From the NCBI RefSeq assembly GCF_040049215.1, contig NZ_JBDZDN010000003.1, positions 620,001-684,000 of the forward strand: DNA of 64,000 nt, in the 5' to 3' direction. Positions within the stretch are counted from its first letter, which is position 1, and each line of letters starts with the position of its first letter. Under the pieces are notes generated by a model, which searched no databases, was not told where the DNA came from, and worked only from the letters and a program-made list of their open reading frames with translations. This document shows positions 43,203 through 53,018 of the stretch, in pieces. This DNA comes from Mesorhizobium_K sp040049215 (GTDB lineage Bacteria > Pseudomonadota > Alphaproteobacteria > Rhizobiales > Rhizobiaceae). Both the position numbers and the translations under genes were made by a program.

Positions 43203-46100
43203 TTAGAAAAAGCCCTTCCTTTGCCACCAGCCGGCGCGTTTCGGCTGGTCGGATGCCGGTTCGGTCTGACCTTCCGCCTGCGTGGACGAAACGACGGCGA
43301 CGGCAGGCTCGGCATTCGCCGGCTTGCGGCGCGATGCGCTTTCCTCGACGGACCGGTCGTCCGCGGCCGCCACAGGCTCGGAAGCCTCGGGTCGGGCCAT
43401 TTCGGGCTCGGCGACCGCAACCGGTTCATCGGGAACCTGCGATGCGGCATCCGCGGCCACGGCCTTCTTCGCCCTCGAAGCGCGCCGCGGCTTCTTAGCC
43501 GGCTCGCTGGCCACCGCCGGTTCGACAGCTTCGTCAGCAGCGCTCGCCTCGACGGTTTCCTCAGCCGCGATCTCCTCGGCCGCAACAAGCTCGTCGGCCT
43601 CCGGCTCGGGCAGGTCGCCGGCTTCAGCCAGCGCGTCGTCGCCTTCCTTGCGGTTGCGCTTGCCGCCGCGCTTGCCGCGCCGGCGCTTCTTGGCCTGACC
43701 GTCTTCGGAAGTATCCGCCGTGTCGGCGACCGCATCCTGCGGAGCATCCGCATCGGTTTCGACCTCGAGATCGCTTTCGCTGGCTGCAAACTGGGCTTCG
43801 GCAGCGCCATTCGGCATCGCCCCCGCCGCCCCTTCGCGCGGAGCGCCATTGTCGTGGTCGCGATCGCGGCCACCCCGCCGCCGGCGCCGCCGCCGGCGCT
43901 TGCGGTCGCGATTGCCCTCCTCGCCGCCTTCGGCCGGAGGCTGCTGCTGTTGGGGACGCTGTTCGGCCGGTGGCGTGTATTCAGCCTCGGCCTCGACGAT
44001 TTCGTCCTCTTCCTCTTCAACCGGCGGCGGCGCCAGGAACTGCTGCTCCTGGAAGCCAGCCGGCTTCTCGGCAACGGCGCCGCGCAGGATCATGTAGTGC
44101 TGTGCGCCGACAGTCTCGTCGACCTCGACGGTGATCGTCAGGCCGAACCGGATCTCAAGCTCGGTGAGCGTGCTGCGCTTGTGGTTGAGCACGTAGAAAG
44201 CCGTGGAAGCCGGGGTCTTGACGATGATGTGCTGCCGTGAATCCTTGAGCAGGAACTCCTCGATGGCACGCACGACGAGCAGTGCCACGGATGAATCGGA
44301 TCGCACATGCCCGGTGCCGCCACAATGCGGGCAGGGCTTCATGGTCGATTCCAGCACGCTGGCGCGGATGCGTTGGCGCGACATTTCCATCAGGCCGAAA
44401 TGCGAGATGCGGCCGAGCTGGATGCGTGCGCGGTCGTTTTTCAGGTGATCCTTGAGGCGCTTCTCGACCGCACGGTTGTTGCGGTTTTCCTCCATGTCGA
44501 TGAAGTCGATGACGATCAGGCCGGCAAGGTCGCGCAGGCGCAACTGGCGGGCGACTTCCTCGGCCGCCTCGAGATTGGTGTGGAGCGCGGTCTCCTCGAT
44601 CGAATGCTCTTTGGTAGAGCGCCCGGAGTTGACGTCGATCGCGACCAGCGCCTCGGTCTGGTTGATGATGATGTAGCCGCCCGACTTCAACGTCACCTGC
44701 GGCTGCAGCATGCGGTCGAGCTGCGACTCGACGCCGGCCCGTGCGAAGATCGGCGTCGTCTCGCGATAGGGCTGAACCACTTTGGCGTGGCTCGGCATCA
44801 GCATGCGCATGAAGTCCTTGGCCTCGCGGTAGCCGTCGTCGCCGGCGACCAGGATCTCGTCGATGTCCTTGTTGTAGAGGTCGCGCACGGAGCGCTTGAT
44901 CAGCGAACCTTCCTCGTAGACCAGCGCGGGCGCGGTGGACTGCAGCGTCAGGCTTCTGACGTTTTCCCAAAGCCGCATCAGATATTCGTAGTCGCGCTTG
45001 ATCTCGGCCTTGGTACGGCTCTCGCCGGCGGTGCGCAGAATGACGCCCATGCCCTGCGGCACCTCGAGATCGGCCACGACCTCCTTCAGGCGCTTGCGGT
45101 CCTGCACGTTGGTGATCTTGCGCGATATGCCGCCGCCGCGTGCGGTGTTGGGCATCAGCACGGAATAGCGGCCGGCGAGCGAGAGGTAGGTGGTCAGCGC
45201 CGCGCCCTTGTTGCCGCGCTCTTCCTTGACGACCTGCACGAGCAGGATCTGGCGGCGCTTGATGACCTCCTGGATCTTGTAGTGGCGGCGCGGCGGCTTG
45301 CGGCGGTTGCGCACTTCCTCGAGCGCATCCTCGGCGCCGACAGATTCGACCTCGTGTTCATGGTCGTCGTGGTGGGCGGGGCGGATCTCCTCCACAGAAC
45401 CGCCGCGCTCGTCATCGCCGGCCGGCTCGACGATCTTCTCCGAGACCTCGTCCAGTTCGACTTCCGCGGCAATCGAGGTCACCCCGCCGGAGGGCTTGTC
45501 GTCGCCGCTTGCATCGTCCCCGGCATCGTCTCGAGCGGCGTCGGCGGGCGGCGTGGCGGCGTCGGCTTCCGCGGTTGCAACAAGCTCTTCCGGGGCGGCT
45601 GATCCGTCGGCACTCTCGTCGCCTGGGCCATCGGCCTGGCCGGTTTCGGCCGGCCGCTCTTCCGTGGGTCCGGCAGAGGCATCGGCCGAATCAGTCCCCT
45701 CGGCGGCCTTCAGCGCGTCGTCGCCGCGGTCGCGGCTCTTGCCGCCGCGACGACGGCGATTGCGGCCCCGGCCGCGCTCGCGATCCTCCTCCTCGTCGTC
45801 CTCTTCCTCGGCTTCGGCCGCTTCGGCGCGAAGCAGCGCCTGCCGGTCGGCGACGGGGATCTGGTAGTAGTCGGGGTGGATTTCGCTGAAGGCGAGGAAG
45901 CCGTGACGGTTTCCGCCATATTCGACGAAGGCAGCCTGGAGCGACGGCTCTACGCGGGTGACCCGCGCGAGATAGATGTTTCCTTTGAGCTGCTTCTTGT
46001 CCTGTGATTCGAAGTCGAATTCTTCAATGCGGTTACCGCGAACGACGACAACCCGTGTTTCCTCCGGGTGGGAGGCGTCTATAAGCATCTTGTTGGGCAT
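43203..46100 (-). CDS. rne: ribonuclease E/G
   Basis: 965 residues. RNase E starts mRNA decay and matures rRNA and tRNA. The S1 domain begins GNIYLARVTRVEPSLQAAFV, but is interrupted by an acidic, Arg- and Ala-rich insert (about residues 90-265, including EEEDDEEEDRERGRGRNRRR) before resuming at IQEVIKRRQILLVQVVKEER; such an insert is known in alphaproteobacterial enzymes. The catalytic domain has GLIVIDFIDMEENRN, and CPHCGGTGHV is the zinc-link. The C-terminal third is disordered, alternating acidic and RRRRRRRRGGRDRD-type patches, and probably scaffolds the degradosome. A 614-base gap precedes the gene. Confidence 0.96.
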   Translation of the reverse strand: MPNKMLIDASHPEETRVVVVRGNRIEEFDFESQDKKQLKGNIYLARVTRVEPSLQAAFVEYGGNRHGFLAFSEIHPDYYQIPVADRQALLRAEAAEAEEEDDEEEDRERGRGRNRRRRGGKSRDRGDDALKAAEGTDSADASAGPTEERPAETGQADGPGDESADGSAAPEELVATAEADAATPPADAARDDAGDDASGDDKPSGGVTSIAAEVELDEVSEKIVEPAGDDERGGSVEEIRPAHHDDHEHEVESVGAEDALEEVRNRRKPPRRHYKIQEVIKRRQILLVQVVKEERGNKGAALTTYLSLAGRYSVLMPNTARGGGISRKITNVQDRKRLKEVVADLEVPQGMGVILRTAGESRTKAEIKRDYEYLMRLWENVRSLTLQSTAPALVYEEGSLIKRSVRDLYNKDIDEILVAGDDGYREAKDFMRMLMPSHAKVVQPYRETTPIFARAGVESQLDRMLQPQVTLKSGGYIIINQTEALVAIDVNSGRSTKEHSIEETALHTNLEAAEEVARQLRLRDLAGLIVIDFIDMEENRNNRAVEKRLKDHLKNDRARIQLGRISHFGLMEMSRQRIRASVLESTMKPCPHCGGTGHVRSDSSVALLVVRAIEEFLLKDSRQHIIVKTPASTAFYVLNHKRSTLTELEIRFGLTITVEVDETVGAQHYMILRGAVAEKPAGFQEQQFLAPPPVEEEEDEIVEAEAEYTPPAEQRPQQQQPPAEGGEEGNRDRKRRRRRRRRGGRDRDHDNGAPREGAAGAMPNGAAEAQFAASESDLEVETDADAPQDAVADTADTSEDGQAKKRRRGKRGGKRNRKEGDDALAEAGDLPEPEADELVAAEEIAAEETVEASAADEAVEPAVASEPAKKPRRASRAKKAVAADAASQVPDEPVAVAEPEMARPEASEPVAAADDRSVEESASRRKPANAEPAVAVVSSTQAEGQTEPASDQPKRAGWWQRKGFF

Positions 46101-46714
46101 TATATCTTTTCCCTCCGGCAGCCGCCGACCGCAGCGCCGCGGAAAAACTCCGCCGCCGCGCGCCTGTTGGGATGCCGGAAATTGCGTCCGCGCGGGCCTG
46201 GCTTAGCGTCATGACGGTGCCGCCCGCAGCCGAACCGGCGCGGTGTCTTGCGGACCTTTTCACGATTGCGCTTGCCATTCCTTGCCTTGCGGAACCTTTT
46301 GAACCTAAGCCCGGACTAACCGGACCAGCTGATTTGCTCGTGAAGAGCCGGCGCGGATCCTTCGTCTTCCGGCCGTATTCGCTTGCGGCAGGGGCTCCGC
46401 GCCACCGGAGCGCCCCGACGAAATCCACAGGGACCAACCTTCACACCATCACAGGTTGCGATTGGAGCCGCCTCGCGTCGCCTGAGACTTTTGGGAGTAG
46501 CGGCGGAGGGGATCCGGGCATTGCGGTGATCCGGTATCGCTTTTATGATTTGACGAAGTTTTAGGCAACCCCGATTTCTGCCGCCGGCAAATTTGGCTTC
46601 CGTTAGGACAATCGGCGCGAAACGCTCGGTTAACCTTGTCCGAATACCACTCGTTAACAGTGTGGAGTCTGTCCGGGCCGCGCCGCAAGCAGCAGATTTG
46701 AGGCAGGGAAACTG
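46101..46714. other. 614-base intergenic region between rne and amiC
   Basis: This divergent gap holds the promoters of rne (minus) and of the amidase (plus). A plus-strand open frame at 46172-46564 has no Shine-Dalgarno, family resemblance or coding character and is not called. The length suggests a long rne 5' untranslated leader; in E. coli the rne leader mediates autoregulation, but no homologous structure could be identified by eye. The stretch between 46600 and 46690 is less GC-rich and is the likely amidase promoter area. Confidence 0.5.
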
Positions 46715-47950
46715 ATGAGTCGTAGAGCCACAAGGCACGAAAGCAATCGCGGGGCTCCAGCCTGGGCGGTGCTTCTGTTGCTGGTTCTCGCCTGTTCGTC
46801 GATCTTTCCGTCGCCCGCTCGCGCGCTCGAAGCGCATGACTACAAGATGGCCGGCGATGCGGTGCGCATGCGGGTCGTCATCAATTTCGACAGCGAGCCG
46901 GAGCCGAGATGGTTCCTGCTGCGCGCCCCCCACCGGCTGGTGATCGACCTGCCGACCACGAAATTCGCGATCGATCCAAGCGAACTGAAGGCGCGGGGAC
47001 TGATCAGGAACGTCCGCTACGGCCAGATCAACGGCAAAACCTCGCGGTTGATGCTCGAAGCCAAGGGTCCGTTCGTCATCGACAAGCTGGACATCCTGCC
47101 CAACGAGGCATCCCCCGGCTTTCGCATGGTGGCAGATCTGTCCGCGGCCTCGCAGGGCGCATTCGAAGAGGCGCTCGCGGTGCAGGCGGCGACGACCGGC
47201 TCGACCGAGACGACGCCTAAGAGCGAGCGCCTGGGCTTGCGGACAGGCCGCGAGGGCCAGCGCTTCACCATCGTCATCGATCCCGGCCATGGCGGCATAG
47301 ATGGCGGCGCCGCCGGGCCGGGCGGCACCGTCGAGAAGGACATCACCCTGACCTTCGCCGCGGAGCTGCGCGACAAGCTGCGGGCCGACGGCCGCTACAA
47401 CGTCTTCATGACGCGCGAGAAGGACGACTTCCTTCGCCTCGACGATCGCGTGAGGATCGCCCGCGAGCACGAGGCGGACCTCTTCATCTCCATTCACGCC
47501 GACACGATCCGGCTGAAAGGCATTCGCGGCGCCACGGTCTATACCGTCTCGGAAAAGGCTTCGGATGCCGAGGCGCAGGCGTTGGCGGACCGCGAAAACC
47601 TCTCCGACCAGCTCGCCGGGATCGCTGTCGAGGAAGAGGACCAGCAAGTCGCCGACATCCTGATCGACCTGATCAAGCGAGAGACGCACAGCTTCTCGAT
47701 GCGTTTCGCGCGCTCGCTGGTCGGCGAACTGTCGACCACGGTCGGGCTGATCAACAATCCGCACCGCTTCGCCGGTTTCAAGGTGCTGAAGGCGCCGGAC
47801 GTACCCTCGGTCCTAGTCGAACTCGGCTACCTGTCGAACGCCAAGGACGAGGAGCAGCTGAAAAACGCCGATTGGCGCGCCAAGGCCGCGACGAGCATCT
47901 CGAAGGCGATCGAGCTCTTCGCCACCTCGACCGGCAGCGCCGGAGGCTGA
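46715..47950 (+). CDS. amiC: N-acetylmuramoyl-L-alanine amidase (AMIN + Amidase_3)
   Basis: 411 residues. A signal peptide (WAVLLLLVLACSSIFPSPAR, cleavage near ARALE) leads to an AMIN domain (about 40-150) that targets the septal wall, then an Amidase_3 zinc domain: IDPGHGGIDGGAAGPGG (His ligand), VEKDITLTFA (Glu ligand), LFISIHADTI (His ligand) and VPSVLVELGYLSN (catalytic Glu). It cleaves the amide between muramic acid and the stem peptide during cell separation. AGGCAGGGA precedes the ATG. PBP1A follows on the same strand, so two envelope-growth enzymes are adjacent. Confidence 0.93.
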   Translation: MSRRATRHESNRGAPAWAVLLLLVLACSSIFPSPARALEAHDYKMAGDAVRMRVVINFDSEPEPRWFLLRAPHRLVIDLPTTKFAIDPSELKARGLIRNVRYGQINGKTSRLMLEAKGPFVIDKLDILPNEASPGFRMVADLSAASQGAFEEALAVQAATTGSTETTPKSERLGLRTGREGQRFTIVIDPGHGGIDGGAAGPGGTVEKDITLTFAAELRDKLRADGRYNVFMTREKDDFLRLDDRVRIAREHEADLFISIHADTIRLKGIRGATVYTVSEKASDAEAQALADRENLSDQLAGIAVEEEDQQVADILIDLIKRETHSFSMRFARSLVGELSTTVGLINNPHRFAGFKVLKAPDVPSVLVELGYLSNAKDEEQLKNADWRAKAATSISKAIELFATSTGSAGG

Positions 47951-48181
47951 AATGCTGTGCGTCGGCGGCAGCGGCGACGATGAAAATGGCGGCGGTCCGT
48001 GGCGTGGCGAATCGACCACGGCCTTCACAATTTTTTCGCCGATCTTGCGCTGCCGTGCCCGCTTGCCCCATTTTGCACACATCGCCAGATCAAGGCTTGG
48101 CGAATTCGGAAAGGGATGGTTCCGGCGACGTTTGATCGCCGTCGTTTTGCGGGAATCCCCCGATCTGGCATTGGAGCGGGC

Positions 48182-50614
48182 ATGATTCGACTGGTCGGTT
48201 ATTTCTTCGGCATCGGCACGGCGCTTGCGCTGCTTGTGGCGGCGGGGATCGGCGTGTTCGTCGGAAACCTGGCCAAGGACCTGCCCGACTACGAGGTGCT
48301 GTCGAAATACGAGCCGCCGGTCACCACCCGCGTGCATGCTTCGGACGGCGCGCTGATGAGCGAGTTTGCTCGCCAGCGCCGCCTCTACCTGCCCATCCAG
48401 GCGGTTCCCGACCGGGTCAAGGCGGCGTTCCTTTCGGCCGAGGACAAGAATTTCTACACCCATCCCGGCATCGACGTTGCCGGCCTGTTCCGCGCGGTCG
48501 TCAACAACATACAGACAGGCGCCCGCCAGGGTGCTTCGACGATCACGCAGCAGGTGGCCAAGAACTTCCTGCTCACCAAGGACCAGACCTACGAACGCAA
48601 GATCAAGGAAGCGATCCTGTCGTTCCGTATCGAGCAGGCCTTCCCCAAGGACCGCATCCTGGAGCTCTACCTCAACGAGATATTCTTCGGCCTCAACGCC
48701 TATGGCGTGGCCGGTGCGGCGCTCACCTATTTCGACAAGTCGGTCAACGAACTGACGGTTTCGGAATCCGCCTACCTCGCGGCGCTGCCGAAAGGCCCGG
48801 CGAACTACCATCCGTTCCGGCATACCGATCGCGCGGTCGAGCGCCGCAACTGGGTCATCGACCAGATGGTGGAGAACGGATACGTCTCGCGCGAGGAGGG
48901 CGACAAGGCGAAGTCCGAGCCGCTCGGGGTCAAGCCGCGCCGCACGGGTACATATCTGTTCGCGGGCGAATACTTCACCGAGGAAGTCCGCCGCGAGATC
49001 ATCTCGCGCTATGGCGAGAACGCGCTCTACGAAGGCGGACTTTCGGTCCGCACGACAATCGACCCCAAGATGCAGCTCATTGCCCGCAAGGCGATGCAGA
49101 ACGGGCTGTTGAAATACGACACGCTGCGCGGCTACCGTGGCCCGGTGGCGCGGATCGAGATGGGCGCCGACTGGGGCGTGCCGCTGGGCGAGGTCAAGGC
49201 GCTCGCCGACGTGCCTGAGTGGCGCCTCGCCGTGGTGCTGGAAAGTTCGGACGCCGGACTGTCGATCGGGCTGCAGCCGAAGCGGGAGATTTCCGGTGCG
49301 CTCTCCGCCGAGCGCGAGACCGCAACCGTGGCCGCCGAGGACATGAGCTTCGCCATGCGCCACATCGTCGACGGCAAGCGCGTGAAGGCCGATTCCCCCG
49401 CCGAGGTGCTGAAGGCCGGGGACGTCGTTTACGTCGAGAAGAAGGAAGGCGCAGCCTATCAGCTCCGCCAGATTCCCTCCGTCTCGGGCGGGCTGGTGGC
49501 AATGGACCCGCATACGGGCCGCGTGCTGGCGATGGTCGGCGGCTTCTCCTTTGCGCAATCCGAATTCAACCGCGCCACACAGGCGATGCGCCAGCCCGGC
49601 TCGTCGTTCAAGCCGATTGTTTATGCCGCGGCGCTGGACAACGGCTACACGCCGGCCTCGGTCATCATGGACGGGCCGATCACCATCAAGTCGGGCAACA
49701 CGACCTGGACGCCGAAGAACTACGACAGCAAGTCGGCCGGCCCTTCCACGCTGCGGGCCGGCATCGAGCGTTCGCGCAACCTGATGACGGTGCGGCTCGC
49801 CCACGACATGGGCATGAAGATCGTCGCCGAATATGCGGAGCGCTTCGGCGTCTACGATCATCTGGCGCCCTACCTGCCGATGGCGCTGGGCTCCGGCGAG
49901 ACGACGGTGATGCGCATGGTCTCGGCCTATTCGGTGATGGCCAATGGCGGACGCCAGATCAAGCCGTCGCTGATCGACCGTATCCAGGACCGCTACGGCA
50001 AGACCGTCTACAAGCATGACGAGCGCGGCTGCGAAGGCTGCGTGGCGCAGGAATGGACGAACCAGGTCGAGCCGGAACTCGTCGACAACGCCGACCAGGT
50101 GCTCGATCCGATGACCGCTTACCAGATCACGTCGATGATGGAAGGCGTGGTCCTGCGCGGCACGGCGACGACGCTGCTCGAACTCAACCGTCCGGTCGCC
50201 GGCAAGACCGGCACCACGAATGACGAGAAGGACGCTTGGTTCATCGGCTTCACGCCGAACCTGGTCGTCGGCCTTTATATCGGCTTCGACCAGCCGCAGA
50301 CGCTGGGCAAGGGCACGACCGGCGGCGGGCTGGCCGCGCCGATCTTCAAGGAATTCATGGCCGAGGCTCTCAAGGACACGCCGCCGGTGAACTTCCAGGT
50401 TCCGGAAGGCATGACCCTCATCGCCATCAACCGCAAGACCGGCATGCGCGCCGAAGAGGGCGAGCCGGGTACGATCATGGAAGCCTTCAAGCCCGGCACA
50501 GGGCCGGCCGACAGCTATTGGGTCATCGGCATGGATGCGGGCGGCGAAATGGGCGAGACGATCTCGCCCTCCGCGAACCGGGCGATCCAGTCCGGGGGGG
50601 GCGGCCTGTATTAG
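48182..50614 (+). CDS. mrcA: penicillin-binding protein 1A (bifunctional transglycosylase/transpeptidase)
   Basis: 810 residues. One N-terminal membrane anchor (GYFFGIGTALALLVAAGIGV), a GT51 glycosyltransferase domain (SAEDKNFYTHPGIDVAGLFR and GASTITQQVAKNFLLTKD), an OB-like linker, and a transpeptidase domain with S-S-F-K near residues 474-477 (QPGSSFKPIVYA), SRN and KTG at about 675 (AGKTGTTNDEKDAWF). It polymerises and crosslinks peptidoglycan at the periplasmic face. The frame is open to 47999, but the MIRLVGYFFG start at 48182 is the family one. It follows amiC by 231 bases. Confidence 0.96.
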   Translation: MIRLVGYFFGIGTALALLVAAGIGVFVGNLAKDLPDYEVLSKYEPPVTTRVHASDGALMSEFARQRRLYLPIQAVPDRVKAAFLSAEDKNFYTHPGIDVAGLFRAVVNNIQTGARQGASTITQQVAKNFLLTKDQTYERKIKEAILSFRIEQAFPKDRILELYLNEIFFGLNAYGVAGAALTYFDKSVNELTVSESAYLAALPKGPANYHPFRHTDRAVERRNWVIDQMVENGYVSREEGDKAKSEPLGVKPRRTGTYLFAGEYFTEEVRREIISRYGENALYEGGLSVRTTIDPKMQLIARKAMQNGLLKYDTLRGYRGPVARIEMGADWGVPLGEVKALADVPEWRLAVVLESSDAGLSIGLQPKREISGALSAERETATVAAEDMSFAMRHIVDGKRVKADSPAEVLKAGDVVYVEKKEGAAYQLRQIPSVSGGLVAMDPHTGRVLAMVGGFSFAQSEFNRATQAMRQPGSSFKPIVYAAALDNGYTPASVIMDGPITIKSGNTTWTPKNYDSKSAGPSTLRAGIERSRNLMTVRLAHDMGMKIVAEYAERFGVYDHLAPYLPMALGSGETTVMRMVSAYSVMANGGRQIKPSLIDRIQDRYGKTVYKHDERGCEGCVAQEWTNQVEPELVDNADQVLDPMTAYQITSMMEGVVLRGTATTLLELNRPVAGKTGTTNDEKDAWFIGFTPNLVVGLYIGFDQPQTLGKGTTGGGLAAPIFKEFMAEALKDTPPVNFQVPEGMTLIAINRKTGMRAEEGEPGTIMEAFKPGTGPADSYWVIGMDAGGEMGETISPSANRAIQSGGGGLY

Positions 50615-50865
50615 GTTCCCGGCCCGAATGCGCACCATGTCACTTCGCATCGTCGAATGACGCGCTAGCTCTTACCACTCGCCGTCGCCCCTCAAGATCG
50701 GTTCCCGTCACCGGGGAGGCGCGCAAATCTCAGGCGGCAGGATGGGCGGACCCAGGTTCGCCCATTTCTGCGTCCGAGCTTATCTTTGCTTTACAGGTGC
50801 GGACCGCATCCCTATGTTCCGCGCCGATTCAACCACCTCCTTTTGATGGAAAGCCCAATCCAGCC

Positions 50866-51997
50866 ATGCGCGCGGAAACCGAAAAGCTCGTCGACGAAAT
50901 CAGGCAGGGCATAACCCTGCTGAGGAGGCATCTTTGACTGGGATCAGGCGCTGAAGCGGCTTGATTACCTGAACATGCGCGCCGAGGATTCCATGCTCTG
51001 GAACGACGCGCAGGAAGCCCAGAAACTGATGCGGGAGCGCCAGGGCCTGGAAGACGGCGTGAAGGCGGTCCGCGAACTGACACGGGCGCTGGAAGACAAT
51101 ATCGGGCTCATCGAACTCGGTGAGGAAGAGGACGACCAGCCCGTCGTCGACGAGGCGGAAGCCGCGATCCGCTCGATGGCGGGCGAGGTCAAGGCGCGCC
51201 AGATCGAGACCATGCTCTCGGGCGAAGCCGACGCCAACGACACCTATCTTGAAGTCCATGCCGGCGCCGGAGGCACCGAAAGCCAGGACTGGGCCTCGAT
51301 GCTGCTGCGCATGTACACCCGCTGGGCCGAGCGCCGCCGCTTCAAGGTCGAGGTGCTGGAAGTGCACGACGGCGAAGAGGCCGGCATCAAGTCGGCCACC
51401 GTGCTGATCAAGGGTCACAACGCCTATGGCTGGCTGAAGACGGAATCGGGCGTGCACCGCCTCGTTCGCATCTCGCCTTATGACAGCAACGCCCGCCGGC
51501 ATACTTCCTTCGCCAGCGTCTGGGTCTATCCCGTCATCGACGACTCGATCGAGATCGAGGTCAGCGAGTCGGACGTGCGCATCGATACCTACCGCTCGTC
51601 GGGTTCCGGCGGCCAGCATGTCAACACGACGGATTCGGCGGTGCGTATCACCCATCTCGCGACGGGAATCGCGGTGGCCTGCCAGGCCGAGCGCTCGCAG
51701 CACAAGAACAAGGCCAAAGCCTGGGAGATGTTGCGCTCGCGCCTCTACGAGGAGGAGCTGAAGAAGCGCGAGGCCGCGGCCAGCGCGACCGAAGCGTCGA
51801 AATCCGACATCGGCTGGGGCCACCAGATCCGTTCCTACGTCCTCCAGCCCTACCAGCTCGTGAAGGACCTGCGCACCGGCGTCGAGAACACGAGCCCGTC
51901 CGACGTGCTCGACGGCGATCTCGATGAGTTCATGGAGGCATCGCTGTCGCTGCGCATCGAAGGCGGGGCAGGGCAGCCGGTCGCGGATATCGAGTAG
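50866..51997 (+). CDS. prfB: peptide chain release factor 2 (with programmed +1 frameshift)
   Basis: The zero frame runs from ATG 50866 for 23 codons (MRAETEKLVDEIRQG and onward to LLRRHL) to TGA 50935-50937. A +1 shift at CTT-TGA-C then gives DWDQALKRLDYLNM and the remaining 353 codons, for a 376-residue RF2 that recognises UGA and UAA. The catalytic GGQ is in SGSGGQHVNTTDSAVRI; the stop-recognition tripeptide reads SPY in VRISPYDSNARRHTSF, where E. coli has SPF. The chain ends AGQPVADIE. Autoregulation follows from the recoding site: low RF2 leaves the UGA unread long enough to shift frame. Confidence 0.96.
50922..50938 (+). promoter_or_regulatory. RF2 programmed frameshift site
   Basis: GAGGAGG (50922-50928), then CAT CTT TGA C (slip codon CTT 50932-50934, stop 50935-50937). 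The purine-rich Shine-Dalgarno-like element three bases before CTT and the CTTTGAC heptamer match the classic bacterial prfB recoding signal (E. coli has AGGGGGTATCTTTGAC). Confidence 0.95.
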
Positions 51998-52246
51998 GCC
52001 GTTAAGCTTTCGTTAACCATGCGGGCGCAGCATTCGCGATGCGGATGCCGGCGCAGGCTGCGACATTGTGCACTGCAGCAAAAATCTTGCGTTGGCGAAA
52101 GAATCGCTCCAGCATCGGGGGTACTGGAGGAGGAAAAGCATTCAGCCGGACGCGGCTTATCTGCGCTGACGGGCGGCGAAGGGAAGACACGGATCCTGGG
52201 ACGGGCAAGCGAAAGCTTGACGAACTCGTTTTGACAGGAATGAGCC

Positions 52247-52624
52247 ATGTCCTACCACGCAAGCATGTCGGCCACGACGAGCCGGACACTCCAAAAGCGC
52301 CTTACCCCGTATCTCGGCGCCGCCGCACTGGCGGCCTGCCTGGCGATGCCCGCCGCGGCGCATGACGCCATCCCCACGGCGGCCAAGCCGCAGGGCTGGT
52401 CCTATCCTTTCTCCTGCTGCTCCGGCTACGATTGCCGCGAAGTTTCGTCCAAGCAGATCAGCGAGAAGCCGGAAGGCTATGTCATCAAGGGCACGGGCGA
52501 GATCGTCGCCTATTCCGATATGCGCCTGAAGGATTCGCCCGATGGCGAGTTCCACTGGTGCTCGGTGGCAGGGGCGGACGATTCCCGCACCATCTGCCTT
52601 TTCGTCCCGCCGCGCTCCTACTGA
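52247..52624 (+). CDS. hypothetical exported Cys-rich protein
   Basis: 125 residues. A signal peptide (LGAAALAACLAMPAAAHDAI, cleavage near AAAHD) precedes a small domain with SYPFSCCSGYDCREVSS, EGYVIKGTGEIVAYSDMRLK and FHWCSVAGADDSRTICLFVP. Four to five cysteines probably form disulfides in the periplasm. The pattern recurs as an unannotated family in rhizobia; no function is known. ATG 52247 follows AGGA; a different-frame ATG at 52239 is not used. Confidence 0.75.
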   Translation: MSYHASMSATTSRTLQKRLTPYLGAAALAACLAMPAAAHDAIPTAAKPQGWSYPFSCCSGYDCREVSSKQISEKPEGYVIKGTGEIVAYSDMRLKDSPDGEFHWCSVAGADDSRTICLFVPPRSY

Positions 52625-53018
52625 GCCGCGCTTCCGACGCGAGGTTGTGGGGGCATCCCGCTATGCTGCCGTTGGGTGGGCGGCGTAGCTTGACACGATC
52701 AGGCGCCAGTTCCGCGCGGGCCGCGGTCGCGGCAGCCTGGCCAGACGCCGACTGGTCGACCGGCAAGCCTGACTTCGGCAATCCAGGATTGGGGTCGAAT
52801 ACGGCCTCCGCGACGACGCAGATCAGCGCGCGGTCATCCATGCCAAGAATCTCAGGTAGGGCCGTCATTTCGGGGTGACCGGCCGATCATGATATGCGAT
52901 CTGCCTTCCGGCAGCCGGACCGGCTGTCGGCTTTTTGCCGCATTTCGTGGTACAAGAGCGAAGGGACGGACAGCGCGACGAGATCGTTGCGCCGAGAGCA
53001 TCTGAGAGGGGACACCCG
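52625..53018. other. 394-base intergenic region
   Basis: No supported gene. A minus-strand open frame (52485-52868) overlaps the previous gene on the other strand and has no Shine-Dalgarno or family resemblance. The last 100 bases should contain the promoter of the OmpA-type lipoprotein gene; GAGAGGGGAC before ATG 53019 is its ribosome-binding site. Confidence 0.5.

Noticed and set aside
42940..43227. 95-residue minus-strand open frame after rne
   Set aside because: It begins inside the rne coding region, spans the 15-bp hairpin and has no Shine-Dalgarno or family similarity; treated as part of the non-coding structured interval.
46172..46564. 130-residue plus-strand open frame in the rne-amiC gap
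   Set aside because: No Shine-Dalgarno, atypical composition and no family; it overlaps the expected rne promoter and leader region.
47813..50650. 945-residue minus-strand open frame opposite mrcA and the end of amiC
   Set aside because: Arg/His/Asp-rich shadow of the PBP1A frame with no recognisable domain; it spans a clear gene boundary on the other strand.
52485..52868. 127-residue minus-strand open frame
   Set aside because: The second half is antisense to the exported Cys-rich protein gene and Arg/Ser/Pro-rich; no ribosome-binding site was seen.
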